Shown: positions 39,773 through 49,573, numbered from the stretch's first letter. The stretch: DNA of 64,000 nucleotides from Kovacikia minuta CCNUW1 (GCF_020091585.1 NZ_CP083582.1:2046001-2110000), one strand, 5' to 3'. Program-made: numbers and translations. The notes: generated by a model from the letters alone, not told the origin.

Positions 39773-40432
39773 TTACTGCTTCTTGTTTACATCTTTGCTG
39801 AAGGCTTCCAGGAAGGCGATCGCCCCTTTCACAAACATATTGTTCTCAGCAACATGCTTGGTTGTTTCTACAACGGCTGCTTTGCCTCCCTGAAACCAGC
39901 GTTCTCGATTCAGCAAATCTCGCCTGAGAACTGCCCACCGTTCAGGTTGACGCTGCTCCATCTGTTCAAGCTCTGCTTTCAGAATGATTGGAGCCTCGGC
40001 TTCAGTTGCCGTGGGATAGGTTTGCGCCAGTTGCTCTAGCAATTGCTGAATCTCTTTTGCCGCCTCAGCCAGGTTTTGTTCTGAAGTGTAATTATGCTGA
40101 ATGCCAACCTGATCGCCTTGAATTGTGACATCGCCTGTATTGATATTACCGACTTGATTGATGTTGAAGGATGGTTGGTTTTTGGGTGGTTCTGTCATAG
40201 ATTTGAGTAATTCGGGTTTGGCAATCAAAACGAGAGCATCAATGGCAACCAGGCAAACTTGAATATCAACATCCTGGGATGCAGCCTGACAAAGCGCATC
40301 AGTTGCCGCTTCATTGCCCAGTCTACCTAATGCTCTCGCTGCCCTAGCACGAATTCGAGGATCTTCAGCTTCCAATAACAATTTGCAGAGGGTTGCAACG
40401 ATTGTTTGCTGCTTTTCAGGAGGAATGGTCAC
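39773..40432 (-). CDS. HEAT-repeat protein with a 'NINTGDVTIQGD' module
   Basis: 219 residues from GTG 40432, chosen because AAGGAG sits six bases upstream and because the resulting start (TIPPEKQQTIVATL) parallels that of the preceding paralogue (IQRPEHQQMIIETL). Two HEAT repeats are followed by the short strand motif VGNINTGDVTIQGDQVG, and then a helical C-terminus AEAAKEIQQLLEQLAQTYPT and RWFQGGKAAVVETTKHV. The strand motif also occurs at the end of the NACHT protein. Third gene of the NACHT operon. The function of the module is unknown to me. Confidence 0.8.
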   Translation of the reverse strand: MTIPPEKQQTIVATLCKLLLEAEDPRIRARAARALGRLGNEAATDALCQAASQDVDIQVCLVAIDALVLIAKPELLKSMTEPPKNQPSFNINQVGNINTGDVTIQGDQVGIQHNYTSEQNLAEAAKEIQQLLEQLAQTYPTATEAEAPIILKAELEQMEQRQPERWAVLRRDLLNRERWFQGGKAAVVETTKHVAENNMFVKGAIAFLEAFSKDVNKKQ

Positions 40433-40442
40433 TGAAGGCTCC

Positions 40443-41228
40443 TTAAGCAACAGAAGCCGTGCTGGCAATTCGACCTAAGGCATCGATCGCGCTCTCACGC
40501 ACAAGGGCATCCGCATCTTGCAACGACTCAATTAAGGACGGAATTGCGTCTTCGTTGCCAAGCTGTCCTAACGCCATCGCTGCATGTTTACGAACGGTTG
40601 AATTTGATTGATGTAACGCCTGAAGCAACCCTAGTATTACCGCCTCAGATTTCATTTGTCCCAGTACTAATGCTGCGCTATGGCTGGCATTGGAATTCTC
40701 ATCCTTCAGTGCTTGCAGCAGACCAGGAATCGCTGACTCAGAATGAAGTTTTGTGAGAGCTGCAACAACGTGTTGACGAACTTCGGCATTAGGGTCTTTC
40801 AAGGCACTTAGCAAACCCGGAATGCTGGCTTCGCTGCCGATGCTTCCCAAAGCTATGGCTGCATTGCTACGCACAAGAGGATCTGAATCATTTAGAGCAG
40901 TGAGTAATTCAGGAACCGCATCTTCGCTACGGAGGTTGCCCAATGCTTCAGCCGCACGTTGCCGAACCACTGCATTCTCATCGTTGAGTGCTTGCAACAA
41001 GGCGCTAGCGGTTGCTTCGTTTCCAAGTAATCCCAATGCCCAGGCAGAATTTTGGCGAACCTCTGGGTTGCGATCGTGCAGCATGTTCAATAGATTCGGA
41101 ATGCTTGCCGTGTCTCCAAGTTTGCCTAACGACTCAGCCGCCTTCGCTCGAATCTCTGGATGGACGCTACTTAAAGCGTTTCGCAGAGTCTCTATGATCA
41201 TCTGTTGGTGCTCAGGTCTCTGAATCAT
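40443..41228 (-). CDS. HEAT-repeat protein
   Basis: 261 residues made almost entirely of about eight HEAT/PBS-lyase-type repeats of 31 residues (for example AAEALGNLRSEDAVPELLTA). No catalytic domain. Its ATG overlaps the end of the NACHT gene by 17 bp, and it ends 10 bp before the next gene, so translation is coupled. It may be a sensor or scaffold for the NACHT ATPase. Confidence 0.88.
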   Translation of the reverse strand: MIQRPEHQQMIIETLRNALSSVHPEIRAKAAESLGKLGDTASIPNLLNMLHDRNPEVRQNSAWALGLLGNEATASALLQALNDENAVVRQRAAEALGNLRSEDAVPELLTALNDSDPLVRSNAAIALGSIGSEASIPGLLSALKDPNAEVRQHVVAALTKLHSESAIPGLLQALKDENSNASHSAALVLGQMKSEAVILGLLQALHQSNSTVRKHAAMALGQLGNEDAIPSLIESLQDADALVRESAIDALGRIASTASVA

Positions 41229-43773
41229 AATCGGTTTTCCTGGCAGGGTTTGATTCGTGGGAGCGTGGAAAAGGATTGGAATGGTCTACTGCTGTTGTAT
41301 CAGAATTTGGAGGCAGTGAATGTGTGCCTTTTTGATCACCGTGAACCGTCACATTTCCAGTATTCAGGATTCCCACAGACGAAATATTGTAGGTTTTATA
41401 GGTAATCTTCGCCCCTTCCTCACACCCCACACCCGACACCCCACTCCCCTCTTCTGCCACTGACTGAGCAATTTCGTAGTTGTAGAACCCGTAACGCTTC
41501 TGAATCGCAGAGATAGTTTCAGCAATATCTTCCTCGTAAAGCTTTACCTGATGTTCCCAAAGGGTATTAAGCATTCGAGGATGAAACTTTTTAGTTTCCT
41601 TTAGGAGGATAGCTGCACTTTTGACCACATTAGGTCTGCTGTCTTTTAGCGCCCTTTCGAGTGAACTAAGAGTTTCCTCTGAATCTAGTGATTTGACTAT
41701 TTTATTCTGAAAGTCAGTTCTTATATCATAAAAAGTTTCTCGGAAGCGTGGAGCAATACATTCTAAATTCATAGTCATAAGAACATTAGTTACTAAGTTT
41801 GATAAATCGGGATTTTGAGTCAATTGCCTAAATAGCAAAACAGTCTCTTCTGAATCAATCCCTGCTAATGCAGAAATTGCCATCCGACAAGTATCTGTTG
41901 ATTCTGCAAGATCAATTGCTTGTTTCAAAATTGGTATTGCAACTTCAAATCCTAATGTTCCTAATGCAAATGCTGCACTAAATTGAACATCAAAATCTGA
42001 GTTTTCAAGTGCTTTAAGCAGAATCTGAATTGCTTCTTCTGAGTTTATCTCTACTAGTGCAAGAGTGGCTCCCCATCGGATATCAGGATCTGGATGTTCT
42101 ACGGCTTTGCTTAATATTTCAATCGATTGAGCTGGCTCACTTAAGCCAAAAAGGAGAAATGCTTTTCCACGCAATTCTGGATCATCAAAAGCCTTTACTG
42201 CGGCTAGAACTATTGCTGTCCCTCCCATTTTTATTAGTGCATCAAGTACATCATTACGGCTGGAGGAGTCAACCTCCTCAAATAATTTGCTTAATTTCCA
42301 AGCAGCAACTTCAGACCGTGTTTCACTCAGTAACTTTATTTTGAGCTGCTGGCAAACTGGCTGTGTGATGATCAGAGCAACGATGAAATATTGGAACGGT
42401 TCTTTTACTTGACCCACCAGCTTTGCTCCAAAAAGTAAATCAACTTCGAGAGCTAGCTTGACTAATTCTTCTGCTTGTTCATAAGTTATTTCAGACAAGC
42501 CGAGCATGAGAGCGATCGCTTCCGTCCACTTCAAATAATTCAAAAAATCTCGTTTAAGTGTGTAATCGCTGATGTCAGGTAGTTTTTGCAGGAGAGCTTC
42601 CGCCGCGTAGTATTCCTGAAACAGTTGATGGTGAAACTCAATTTCATCAGAATCGCTGGCAAGTTGAAGTAGGTGATGTTCTAGCAGATCTTCCAGCCAC
42701 TCTTTTGCGGCTTGAGCAGGAGCATTTACACGATTTGTGAGAAAGCCTTCCAGAACTGTTTCGGCTTGAGATTTGGGAAGGGTTAACAAGGAAGAGGTCG
42801 GCTTAAGCGGATCAGTGTGTGGATCTCCCTGAGTCATGACAAACGCGAGATGTTGGAGGAGTTCGGGGGCAAAACGGCGCGAGTCTTCCGAAACCCTTCC
42901 TCGCAGCGGTTTAAATTTTTCATAGCGTCGTGCAAACTCCTGGCGGAACAATTCGCCTCGATTTTGAGGAATTTGCCCATCTCTACTTTCTGCTACAACA
43001 TCACATAGCATTTGCAACAACAGTGGTGTTTCCGCCAGTTCCCGCAGGCGATCTTGAAGTTGCCGCAGCAGGTTATCAGCCTGTTGTGGTAGCCGCTTCT
43101 GGATAAAGTCCCGCATTTGGGATTCCGTCAGTGGCACCATTTCCAATTTTTTCTCAATGCTCAGGTCTGCCCCTGCTCCTAGCTCCCGTGTGGTGAAGAT
43201 CATTGGAGTTGAATGGAAGTCTTGATCGCGTCGAAACTCATCCAAAGCTGCCCATGCATCTGGTGAGGGCAATTCATTCACACCATCAAACAGTAGAAAG
43301 AGGCGTCCTTCAAACAACAAGTCTTCGATCGCTTCTGGACTCAAACGCAGTCTTCGTAGTGATTTCCCAATCCGCTCCAGCACAGAAATAGGCTGACGAT
43401 CACGCAACTCAATTAGAACAGGAATTGTAAACTTGTCTTGACTCCTGCCTGCTTCTAAAGCTGTTTGAGCCTCTTCCCAAAGCAAGCGACGCAATGCGGT
43501 TGACTTGCCGGAACCGGGTTTCCCCACCAGCAAGACATGGCGATATTCATGGACAAACTTTCGCAGCCCTGTTAGCACCTCAAAGCGTTCCCGGATTTGT
43601 TCTCTTGATTGGAATTGGTCAGAAGGATGATTGGGCTTAACTTCAGAGATCGCCTGCACCTTCAACGGCAACTCAACCTGAGTCGGCGTGTAGCGATCGC
43701 CCCAATCCTGAACAGAGGCATCGGGACAAACGAGGGATTCGAGATAGGGCTGAAAACTGGCAAAGTCAGCCAT
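41212..43773 (-). CDS. NACHT NTPase with HEAT repeats (NLR-like)
   Basis: 853 residues. A short N-terminal region (1-75) precedes a NACHT domain: Walker A VGKPGSGKST (83-92), Walker B LFLLFDGVNELP (158-169), then EFARRYEKF and the helical arc. From about 480 to 760 are HEAT repeats (PDIRWGATLALVEINSEEA), then FYNYEIAQS, a repeat-derived stretch (GSGVSGVGCEEG) and a tail with GILNTGNVTVHGDQKGT. Bacterial NACHT proteins of this layout include anti-phage defence proteins. No classical effector domain is visible in the short N-terminus, so the effector may be a partner or unknown. First gene of a three-gene operon. Confidence 0.88.
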   Translation of the reverse strand: MADFASFQPYLESLVCPDASVQDWGDRYTPTQVELPLKVQAISEVKPNHPSDQFQSREQIRERFEVLTGLRKFVHEYRHVLLVGKPGSGKSTALRRLLWEEAQTALEAGRSQDKFTIPVLIELRDRQPISVLERIGKSLRRLRLSPEAIEDLLFEGRLFLLFDGVNELPSPDAWAALDEFRRDQDFHSTPMIFTTRELGAGADLSIEKKLEMVPLTESQMRDFIQKRLPQQADNLLRQLQDRLRELAETPLLLQMLCDVVAESRDGQIPQNRGELFRQEFARRYEKFKPLRGRVSEDSRRFAPELLQHLAFVMTQGDPHTDPLKPTSSLLTLPKSQAETVLEGFLTNRVNAPAQAAKEWLEDLLEHHLLQLASDSDEIEFHHQLFQEYYAAEALLQKLPDISDYTLKRDFLNYLKWTEAIALMLGLSEITYEQAEELVKLALEVDLLFGAKLVGQVKEPFQYFIVALIITQPVCQQLKIKLLSETRSEVAAWKLSKLFEEVDSSSRNDVLDALIKMGGTAIVLAAVKAFDDPELRGKAFLLFGLSEPAQSIEILSKAVEHPDPDIRWGATLALVEINSEEAIQILLKALENSDFDVQFSAAFALGTLGFEVAIPILKQAIDLAESTDTCRMAISALAGIDSEETVLLFRQLTQNPDLSNLVTNVLMTMNLECIAPRFRETFYDIRTDFQNKIVKSLDSEETLSSLERALKDSRPNVVKSAAILLKETKKFHPRMLNTLWEHQVKLYEEDIAETISAIQKRYGFYNYEIAQSVAEEGSGVSGVGCEEGAKITYKTYNISSVGILNTGNVTVHGDQKGTHSLPPNSDTTAVDHSNPFPRSHESNPARKTDYDSET

Positions 43774-43964
43774 ATAACCGCAGGTAGCAGAATTTTTCTC
43801 CTATCCTACGCATTTAATGACAGCGATCGCCACTGGTTTTTCTGGCTTGCGAGGGCGATCGCTCCTCCTGCAAGTTTGAATGGAGCGGCTGCAATTGTCA
43901 TTGTGACCGGGAACATTGTTAATGTATCGCGTCACATTGTGAATGGATTGCGTCACCTTAACAA

Positions 43965-44174
43965 TGTAGGGGCAGCGATCGCTTCTGTCATAGAGAACAT
44001 TCAAATTGCAACGGAATAGATTGCGAATGTACTCTATGATCTTGCGAATGTATCCTATTGCATTCAGACTGTAGGGGCTGCAATTGCTTCTGTCATAGAG
44101 AACATTCAAATTGCAACGGAATACATTGCGAATGTACCCTATGATCTTGCGCATGTATCCCATCCCATTAAGAA
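43965..44174. repeat. 105-bp tandem duplication
   Basis: The unit 43965-44069 recurs at 44070-44174 with about 90% identity (TGTAGGGGC..GCTTCTGTCATAG onward). It lies in the 628-bp spacer 43774-44401 upstream of the NACHT gene. Shorter internal repeats (TTGCGAATGTA) are also seen. Weak frames cross it on both strands; the plus reading repeats GAAIASVIENIQIATE with one stop between the copies. I see no gene I can support. Confidence 0.7.
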
Positions 44175-44262
44175 TTGGGTTCCAGGGGATTAAAATTCAG
44201 TTGCCAGCCAAAGATTTCACGAATTCCCAATTTCTTAAAAGCTTCCCGTTGATTAAACTTAC

Positions 44263-44362
44263 AGGACTTACGCGCAGTTTGAAAGAAACCGGGTTTCTAG
44301 ACAGAATCTCAACGGTTAAATGACAGATCTTCGTTCAGAAACCCGGTTTCTGCGTAAGTCCT
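44263..44362. mobile_element. Hairpin element with AGAAACC arms, copy 4
   Basis: Outer ends AGGACTTACGC (44263) and GCGTAAGTCCT (to 44362) are exact inverted repeats. Inside are the two arms AGAAACCGGGTTTCT and AGAAACCCGGTTTCT. AACTTA occurs just before (44256-44261) and just after (44363-44368), possibly a target duplication with one extra base. The core differs from the 99-bp copies. Confidence 0.7.
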
Positions 44363-44401
44363 AACTTAGAGAAATTCTTTTTTCTGGCTTCTGTCATGTA
44401 A

Positions 44402-45034
44402 TTACAACTCCTGTCCTGATTGCCGTTTTCGAGCGGAGTCTATGGCACTCCATAGTCGCGAATACTCCGGTCGGATTGACTCATCAAGTTGCTCAGCTAA
44501 CGCGATCGGCAGGTTCAAAACTCGAATCAACTCTTGGACATCGGCAAGATCTTTGAGGCGATCGGCTGCACTTAATCCAGAAGCAAGTTTGAGTTCAATC
44601 AGCTTAGTCAACTGAATTACCTGAATCCCATCGCGCTCAACGGCTGCAACGGCAGGATCGGGAAAACTAATAGGTTTCGGTTTCCCATCTCCAGGAAACT
44701 CTCCAGTAATCAAAATTTCGACTGTCACACCCGTTGTTGTATCGCGAAACATCCGGTTCGCGCCCGGAAATGCGGGCACAAATCCCCGTCCCACTAGCGA
44801 TCGCTTGAATTCGTCCAACCCCTCCCGACTGAGCAGCAAGTCTACGTCTTGGGTTGCCCGAACATAGCCGTAAATTACCAGTGCCATGCCTCCAATCACC
44901 GCATAATCAATCCCAGCTCGTGATAAACTCTGCGACAGATTTTGAAGCGTTTCGTAGACCTTTCCGCGTTGCATAAAAAAGAGATCCAGCTCTTGCCAAA
45001 TTGCCTGAGGAGAAGATTTTGAGTCCTGCACCAT
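44402..45034 (-). CDS. Nucleotidyltransferase-fold protein
   Basis: 210 residues. The nucleotidyltransferase core is seen in YAVIGGMALVIYGYVRATQDVDLLLS: the GG motif then the paired Asp residues (DVD). TKLIELKLASGLSAADRLKDLADVQELI follows, like proteins of the AbiEii/MenT-type or DUF6036 group (given here in part: LSAADRLKDLADVQELI). It starts 6 bp after the SNF2 gene stop, so both are one transcript. Role unknown; toxin-like members of the fold modify tRNA. Confidence 0.75.
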   Translation of the reverse strand: MVQDSKSSPQAIWQELDLFFMQRGKVYETLQNLSQSLSRAGIDYAVIGGMALVIYGYVRATQDVDLLLSREGLDEFKRSLVGRGFVPAFPGANRMFRDTTTGVTVEILITGEFPGDGKPKPISFPDPAVAAVERDGIQVIQLTKLIELKLASGLSAADRLKDLADVQELIRVLNLPIALAEQLDESIRPEYSRLWSAIDSARKRQSGQEL

Positions 45035-45599
45035 GTTCCCTCACTCCTCGCCAATGATGGCGCTGCGATCGAGCAGGAGCAAATCTCGCAGGCTATCGGT
45101 ATCCAATTCGGTCAGCCAGTTTTCGCCTGCACCCACGACATTTTCTGCCAGGGCTTTTTTGCTTTCGATCAAGTCATGGATTTTTTCTTCTAAGGTGCCA
45201 TTGCAGACAAACTTGTGAACCTGGACATTGCGGGTTTGCCCGATCCGAAAGACCCGATCGGTTGCCTGATTTTCCACTGCCGGGTTCCACCAGCGATCGA
45301 AGTGGAAAACATGGTTGGCACGGGTCAGATTCAACCCCACACCGCCCGCTTTCAACGACAGAATAAAGATGCGTGGCCCCTGGGGATCGTGCTGGAAGCG
45401 ATCGATCATTTCTTCCCGCTGCTTCTTAGAAGTACTGCCATAGAGAAACAGAACTTCGCGCCCCAGTTGTTTCTCCAAATGGGCTTTCAGCAGTTTGCCC
45501 CACTCCGCAAACTGGGTAAAGATCAGGGCACGATCGCCCTCCAAAACCACCTCCTCCAGCATTTCTTCCAGCCGTTGGAGTTTCCCCGAACGGGATTGA

Positions 45600-45716
45600 A
45601 AGGCTGAAGGCTGAAGGATAAAGGATAAATCATTCTTTTCATTGTTTATCCTGGAGCCTTTATCCTTACCTTCTGCCCTCTGCCCTCTGCCCTCTGCTTT
45701 CTCCCCATCTCCCTCA
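45600..45716. repeat. Repeat insertion in the SNF2 ATPase domain
   Basis: CTGAAGGATAAAGGATAAA-type and CTGCCCT heptads encode EKAEGRGQRAEGKDKGSR between the two RecA-like lobes. In frame. Confidence 0.8.
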
Positions 45717-47639
45717 TCCTTCAAAAACAGCGCTGGATGATTACAAATCTGCTTCAGTTTCACCAGCAGTGCCAGGATGATGCCTCTACGTTGAATGCCT
45801 TCAGCCGCTTCAATTTGTGCCAGGGATTGATCGACAATTTTTTGGTAAAGGGCAGCTTGTTCGCTCGTGAGTCCACAGAAGACCGTCATTTCCTGCTTTT
45901 CGGGCAGGTCTTGAATGATGTCGCGATCGGTTTTAAGCCGACGCAGAATGAAAGGTTGAACCAGCGATCGCAGCGTTTTGAGCGAATCTGTATCGCCATA
46001 GCGTTCGATCGGTGTGGCAAAGCGGCGTTGAAAGAAATTTTTGGGTCCGAGATAGCCGGGATTGAGGAAATCCAAAATTGACCAGAGTTCCGACAGGCGA
46101 TTCTCGACCGGAGTCCCCGTCAGGGCAATCCGAAACTGGGCTTCGAGCTGTCGGGCTGCCTGGGATTGTTTCGCATCAGGGTTTTTGACATTTTGGGCTT
46201 CATCCAGCACCACCCCCTGCCAGGAAACACTTTGCAGATCCTTCAGATCCCGGTGGAGCAGGGCATAGCTGGTAATGACCAGATGTTGATTTTCCACCGC
46301 TTTGGCAAACGTCTTGCCCTTGGGGCGGCCATCCCCGTGGTGGAGTGCAACTTTGAGGCTGGGGCCAAACTTCTTCACCTCCCGTTCCCAGTTGCCCAAA
46401 ACAGACGTGGGGCAAACGAGCAGGGTTGGGGCTTCCAGTGCTTTTTGCTCCTGCAAATTGAGCAGAAAAGCAATCAACTGAATTGTTTTTCCCAGACCCA
46501 TATCGTCTGCCAGGCAGGCTCCCAACCCCCATTGTTCCAGAAATGACAACCAGCCAATGCCACGGGATTGGTAAGGACGCAGTTCTCCCCGAAAACTGGC
46601 GGGCGTCGGAATGGCTTCGATCGTGCGCTTACCGCTGAGGGTGTTGATCAGATCTTGCAATGAACCCGATGCTTCAAAGCTAACCACAGGCAGCTTTTCA
46701 ATCATCTGGGTGTCGCCTGTGCTGATGCGTAAGGCATCCTCCAGGGACAGGGAAGTCTGGTCTTTGCGACTGGCAAAGAAGGTTTGAGCTGCCCGGATGT
46801 CCTGGGGACGCAACTCCACCCATTCGTCGTTAATTTGAACCAGGGGAGTCTGGAGGGCAACCAGGCGATCGAATTCTTCCTTGGAGAGCGTCTGTCCCCC
46901 GATCGACAGTTCCCATCGGAAGTTGAGCAGGCTTTGTAATCCCAGGCGATCGCCCTTTCTCGATTTTGCCGTCTGTGCCTGGATCTTCAAACCCAACCGA
47001 TTTGCCCAGCCATCCTGATTAGCCAGACTTGGGGGAACCACCACACCTAAGCCACTGTCCTGCAATCGCCAGGTCACTGATTTGAGAAAGTCATAGGCTT
47101 GAAGCGCATTAAGAGTACAAAACTGGGGGCTGGGTTCCTGCAAGCTGGGTTCAATTAAGGCATACAGGCGAGATGCCAACCCCAAACCCATGAGAAAGGT
47201 TTCCTGGGGATGGGGAATCGTCCGTCCCCGGTAGACTAAACGCTCCACCGGATTTCCCCAAATGGTGGGCGCACTGACCAAAAACTCCGGGTCATCCGTC
47301 GCTTGCAAAAAATATTCCAGGGTCCATTCGGGTTCGCCCAGACTGGGGCGGATGCAGATACAAACAGGTGCGGAACAGGCTTTGTTCAAACCCGCGCTGC
47401 TGCAAAGGTGCTGTCCAGACATTAAGGGCTTTCTTGAGTGCCTCTAACCCCGTTGCTTCTATGATTCCTGTCTCCTGCCCCAGGGCTTGCAGCCACTCCT
47501 GTACCGGAGATTCGATCGTCACGGGGCGAATCGTCCCACGCCCTTCCTTGGCAGTGGGCGTAGATGTAGCCTGACTCTTGACCAGAGACCGGATACGAGC
47601 ATCCAGAGTGTGGGTCAGAAAATTTTGGAGGAGGGTTTG

Positions 47640-47812
47640 GGGTCGAGGGGCAGGGGGGTGTGGGGCGTGGGGTGTGGGGTGTGGGGTGTGGGGAAGAAGT
47701 TTTGAGGTTTAAGTTCTAAGTTTTGAATTGATTCTAGCTCCTGGCTCCTGGCTCCTGGCTCCTCCCTTTTGCCTTCTGCCTTCTGCCTTCTGCCTTCTGC
47801 CTTCTGATACAT
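47640..47812. repeat. Repeat insertion in the SNF2 N-terminal domain
   Basis: GGGGTGT, CTGGCTC and CTGCCTT heptads in a row. On the coding strand they read KAEGRRQKAEGKREEPGA and [14 protein letters not shown]. The conserved reading frame differs on the two sides. Confidence 0.85.
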
Positions 47813-48937
47813 CCTGCATGCGGAGGGCAGACGATCGATAAAATGGCTCAACCGCACCTGGTCGATCGCGCTGTCCAATAGGGGTTGCCAGCGGGCAACA
47901 TAGGCGCGGTTGGGATGGGATGAATGGGGCAGAATCGGTTCCAGATCGGGTAAAAATTTAGCACGTGCCTGTAGATCCAGGCTCCAACGGGAAACATGGG
48001 ACCAGAAGCGGAGATCTCCACTCAGAAAAGAATTCTCTTCAGTGACGCTACCCAACGGAAGGGAGTTGAGGAAGGCAGTGGCTTCTGCGGGTGTCAAACA
48101 AATTCCTTCCACCTGCCAGGGATAAAGAAACAGGGGGTGTTCACTGTCTCCGGTGGCAGAGTGTTGGGGCAGAACAATAGCGGTCAGGGGTATTGCAGGA
48201 TTGTCTTCAGAAAAGTAGGAGGGCAGGGCAAGGGGTTGGGTATGCCAGTGGCTAGAAGGAGTCGCGGTATCTTCTTCCTGGGTTGCGATTGGGGGAGTTT
48301 TAGATTTGGATGCCCCCCGCTTTCCACTGGAGCGGGCTTGTTTGCCGGGGGTTACCTCTGCTTTAGCAAGCGCCAACTGCTCCAGGATTGGAGTGGGTAA
48401 CTGCAAGCTGCCTGCTTGTTGCAGCGATCGCAGAAAATCCAGCAATTCCAGGGCTGTCATTGCAAAGGGATGGGGTAATACCAACCTGGGCGAGGGTTCA
48501 TCCAAGTGGGCGCTTTCTACCCCAGACTGCACCATCTCTGGCGTAATTCTGCGCCAAACCTCTCCCCAAATGAACAAATATCCGGAGGAAATTGAGGGGG
48601 ATAGGGAACCTTCTCCAACTGCGTTTTCCGCGTCCCCGCGTCCCCGCGTCCCCGCGTCCCCTGCTTGCCGCAGCAACCAACTACCATGTAAAATCGCCAT
48701 TCACTTTGTGGGCTTTAGATTGGGTTGACACAAAAACCCGAATTAAAGCTTGAGAACGGTTGCCCCAAGCCTTGGCAGCTACAGAAACCTGCGACTGCAT
48801 CAGCAATGCTATTGTACAACCTGTAACCTGGGTTGGCAGGTCTGAAATGTGAATGCATTTGTGCCAGTTCGATGCCGCAATTCTGCTCTCCACACAAAAT
48901 ACTGATGACGATCGCCCACCTCCGTTAATGCGTGCAA

Positions 48938-49486
48938 TTAACCCAATAATTCCTCAACCGCAATGCTGAAACCAGGGAGAATGACTTGAGTAGGGGCAAT
49001 TTCGCCTCTGGTGAAGAGCGATCGTCCCTGGTTGGTCAGCACAACAATCCAACCGCTCTCTGGCAAAACGAGCCAAACTTCCTCACCACCGGATTGCAGA
49101 TACTCATTTGCTTTGTTGAATACATCTTCAGCACAGTCTGTTGGAGAAACAATTTCAGCAATCAAAGGGAAACTTTGCGGCAGCACGTTTGGTTCACCCA
49201 ATTGCGTCAGCAGTTCAGGGGTGAGATAGGCAACATCGGGACGGCGAATCTGTTGTCTTGTGCGGCAGGGTGGTTCGGTATAAACTTCTCCACCCAAGCT
49301 CTGCGAGTTTTTGAAGTTTCTCCAGAGAGTGTCTAGCTTTGACTGAACACGAGCGGTTTTCAACGTCATCCCGTTTTTCTCCACCAGTTGCCCATCGACC
49401 CATTCCATGTGATCGGGTGGACTGAGGACATATTCTTCAATGGAGAGAGTTCTGGGTTGATTTTGACCCACTGCGGTTGTAACCAT
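48938..49486 (-). CDS. Uma2 family (DUF820) nuclease-fold protein
   Basis: 182 residues from ATG 49486 (MVTTAVGQNQPRTLSIEEY), a typical Uma2 start; an upstream start at 49504 is possible. Core: RRPDVAYLTPELL, FPLIAEIVSPTDCAEDV and EEVWLVLPESGWIVV. Not close to the copy at 32799. Role of the family unknown. Confidence 0.85.
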   Translation of the reverse strand: MVTTAVGQNQPRTLSIEEYVLSPPDHMEWVDGQLVEKNGMTLKTARVQSKLDTLWRNFKNSQSLGGEVYTEPPCRTRQQIRRPDVAYLTPELLTQLGEPNVLPQSFPLIAEIVSPTDCAEDVFNKANEYLQSGGEEVWLVLPESGWIVVLTNQGRSLFTRGEIAPTQVILPGFSIAVEELLG

Positions 49487-49573
49487 TGTTTGTGTTCCCA
49501 ACAACCTGTTGCCTTCACGAATAAACTTCTGTACTGTGCTTGGGGCGATGATTCACCCTAAGGAAGAAGAGGC

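Larger units (their letters stand above)
45041..48700 (-). pseudogene. SNF2-family helicase, broken by repeat insertion and a frameshift
   Basis: Reading from 48700: an N-terminal domain with a repeat-derived insert (GDAGTRGRGDAENAVGEG) runs to heptad tracts at 47640-47812, where the frame changes. It continues as LLQNFLTHTLDARIRSLVKS and FEQSLFRTCLYLHPP; one extra base in GGGG at 47345-47348 then shifts it back to GEPEWTLEYFLQATDDP. From there a 760-residue frame is intact. It has the DUF3670-like middle part, Walker A DDMGLGKTIQ, the DEAH-type box LDEAQNVKNP, and motif VI TDRVFRIGQTRNVQVHKF. A further repeat insertion (45600-45716) stays in frame. The C-terminal piece alone might still be made. 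Confidence 0.8.

Noticed and set aside
39773-41228. The two HEAT genes as one frameshifted gene
   Set aside because: The second has its own AAGGAG and GTG start, a 10-bp gap and a start pattern parallel to the first, so they are separate paralogues.
43801-44163. Open frame on the minus strand with a 35-residue repeat
   Set aside because: The repeat comes from the 105-bp duplication, composition is odd, and no binding site is present.
48681-48893. 70-codon frame upstream of the SNF2 gene
   Set aside because: It has no binding site or recognisable feature and lies in the likely promoter region.
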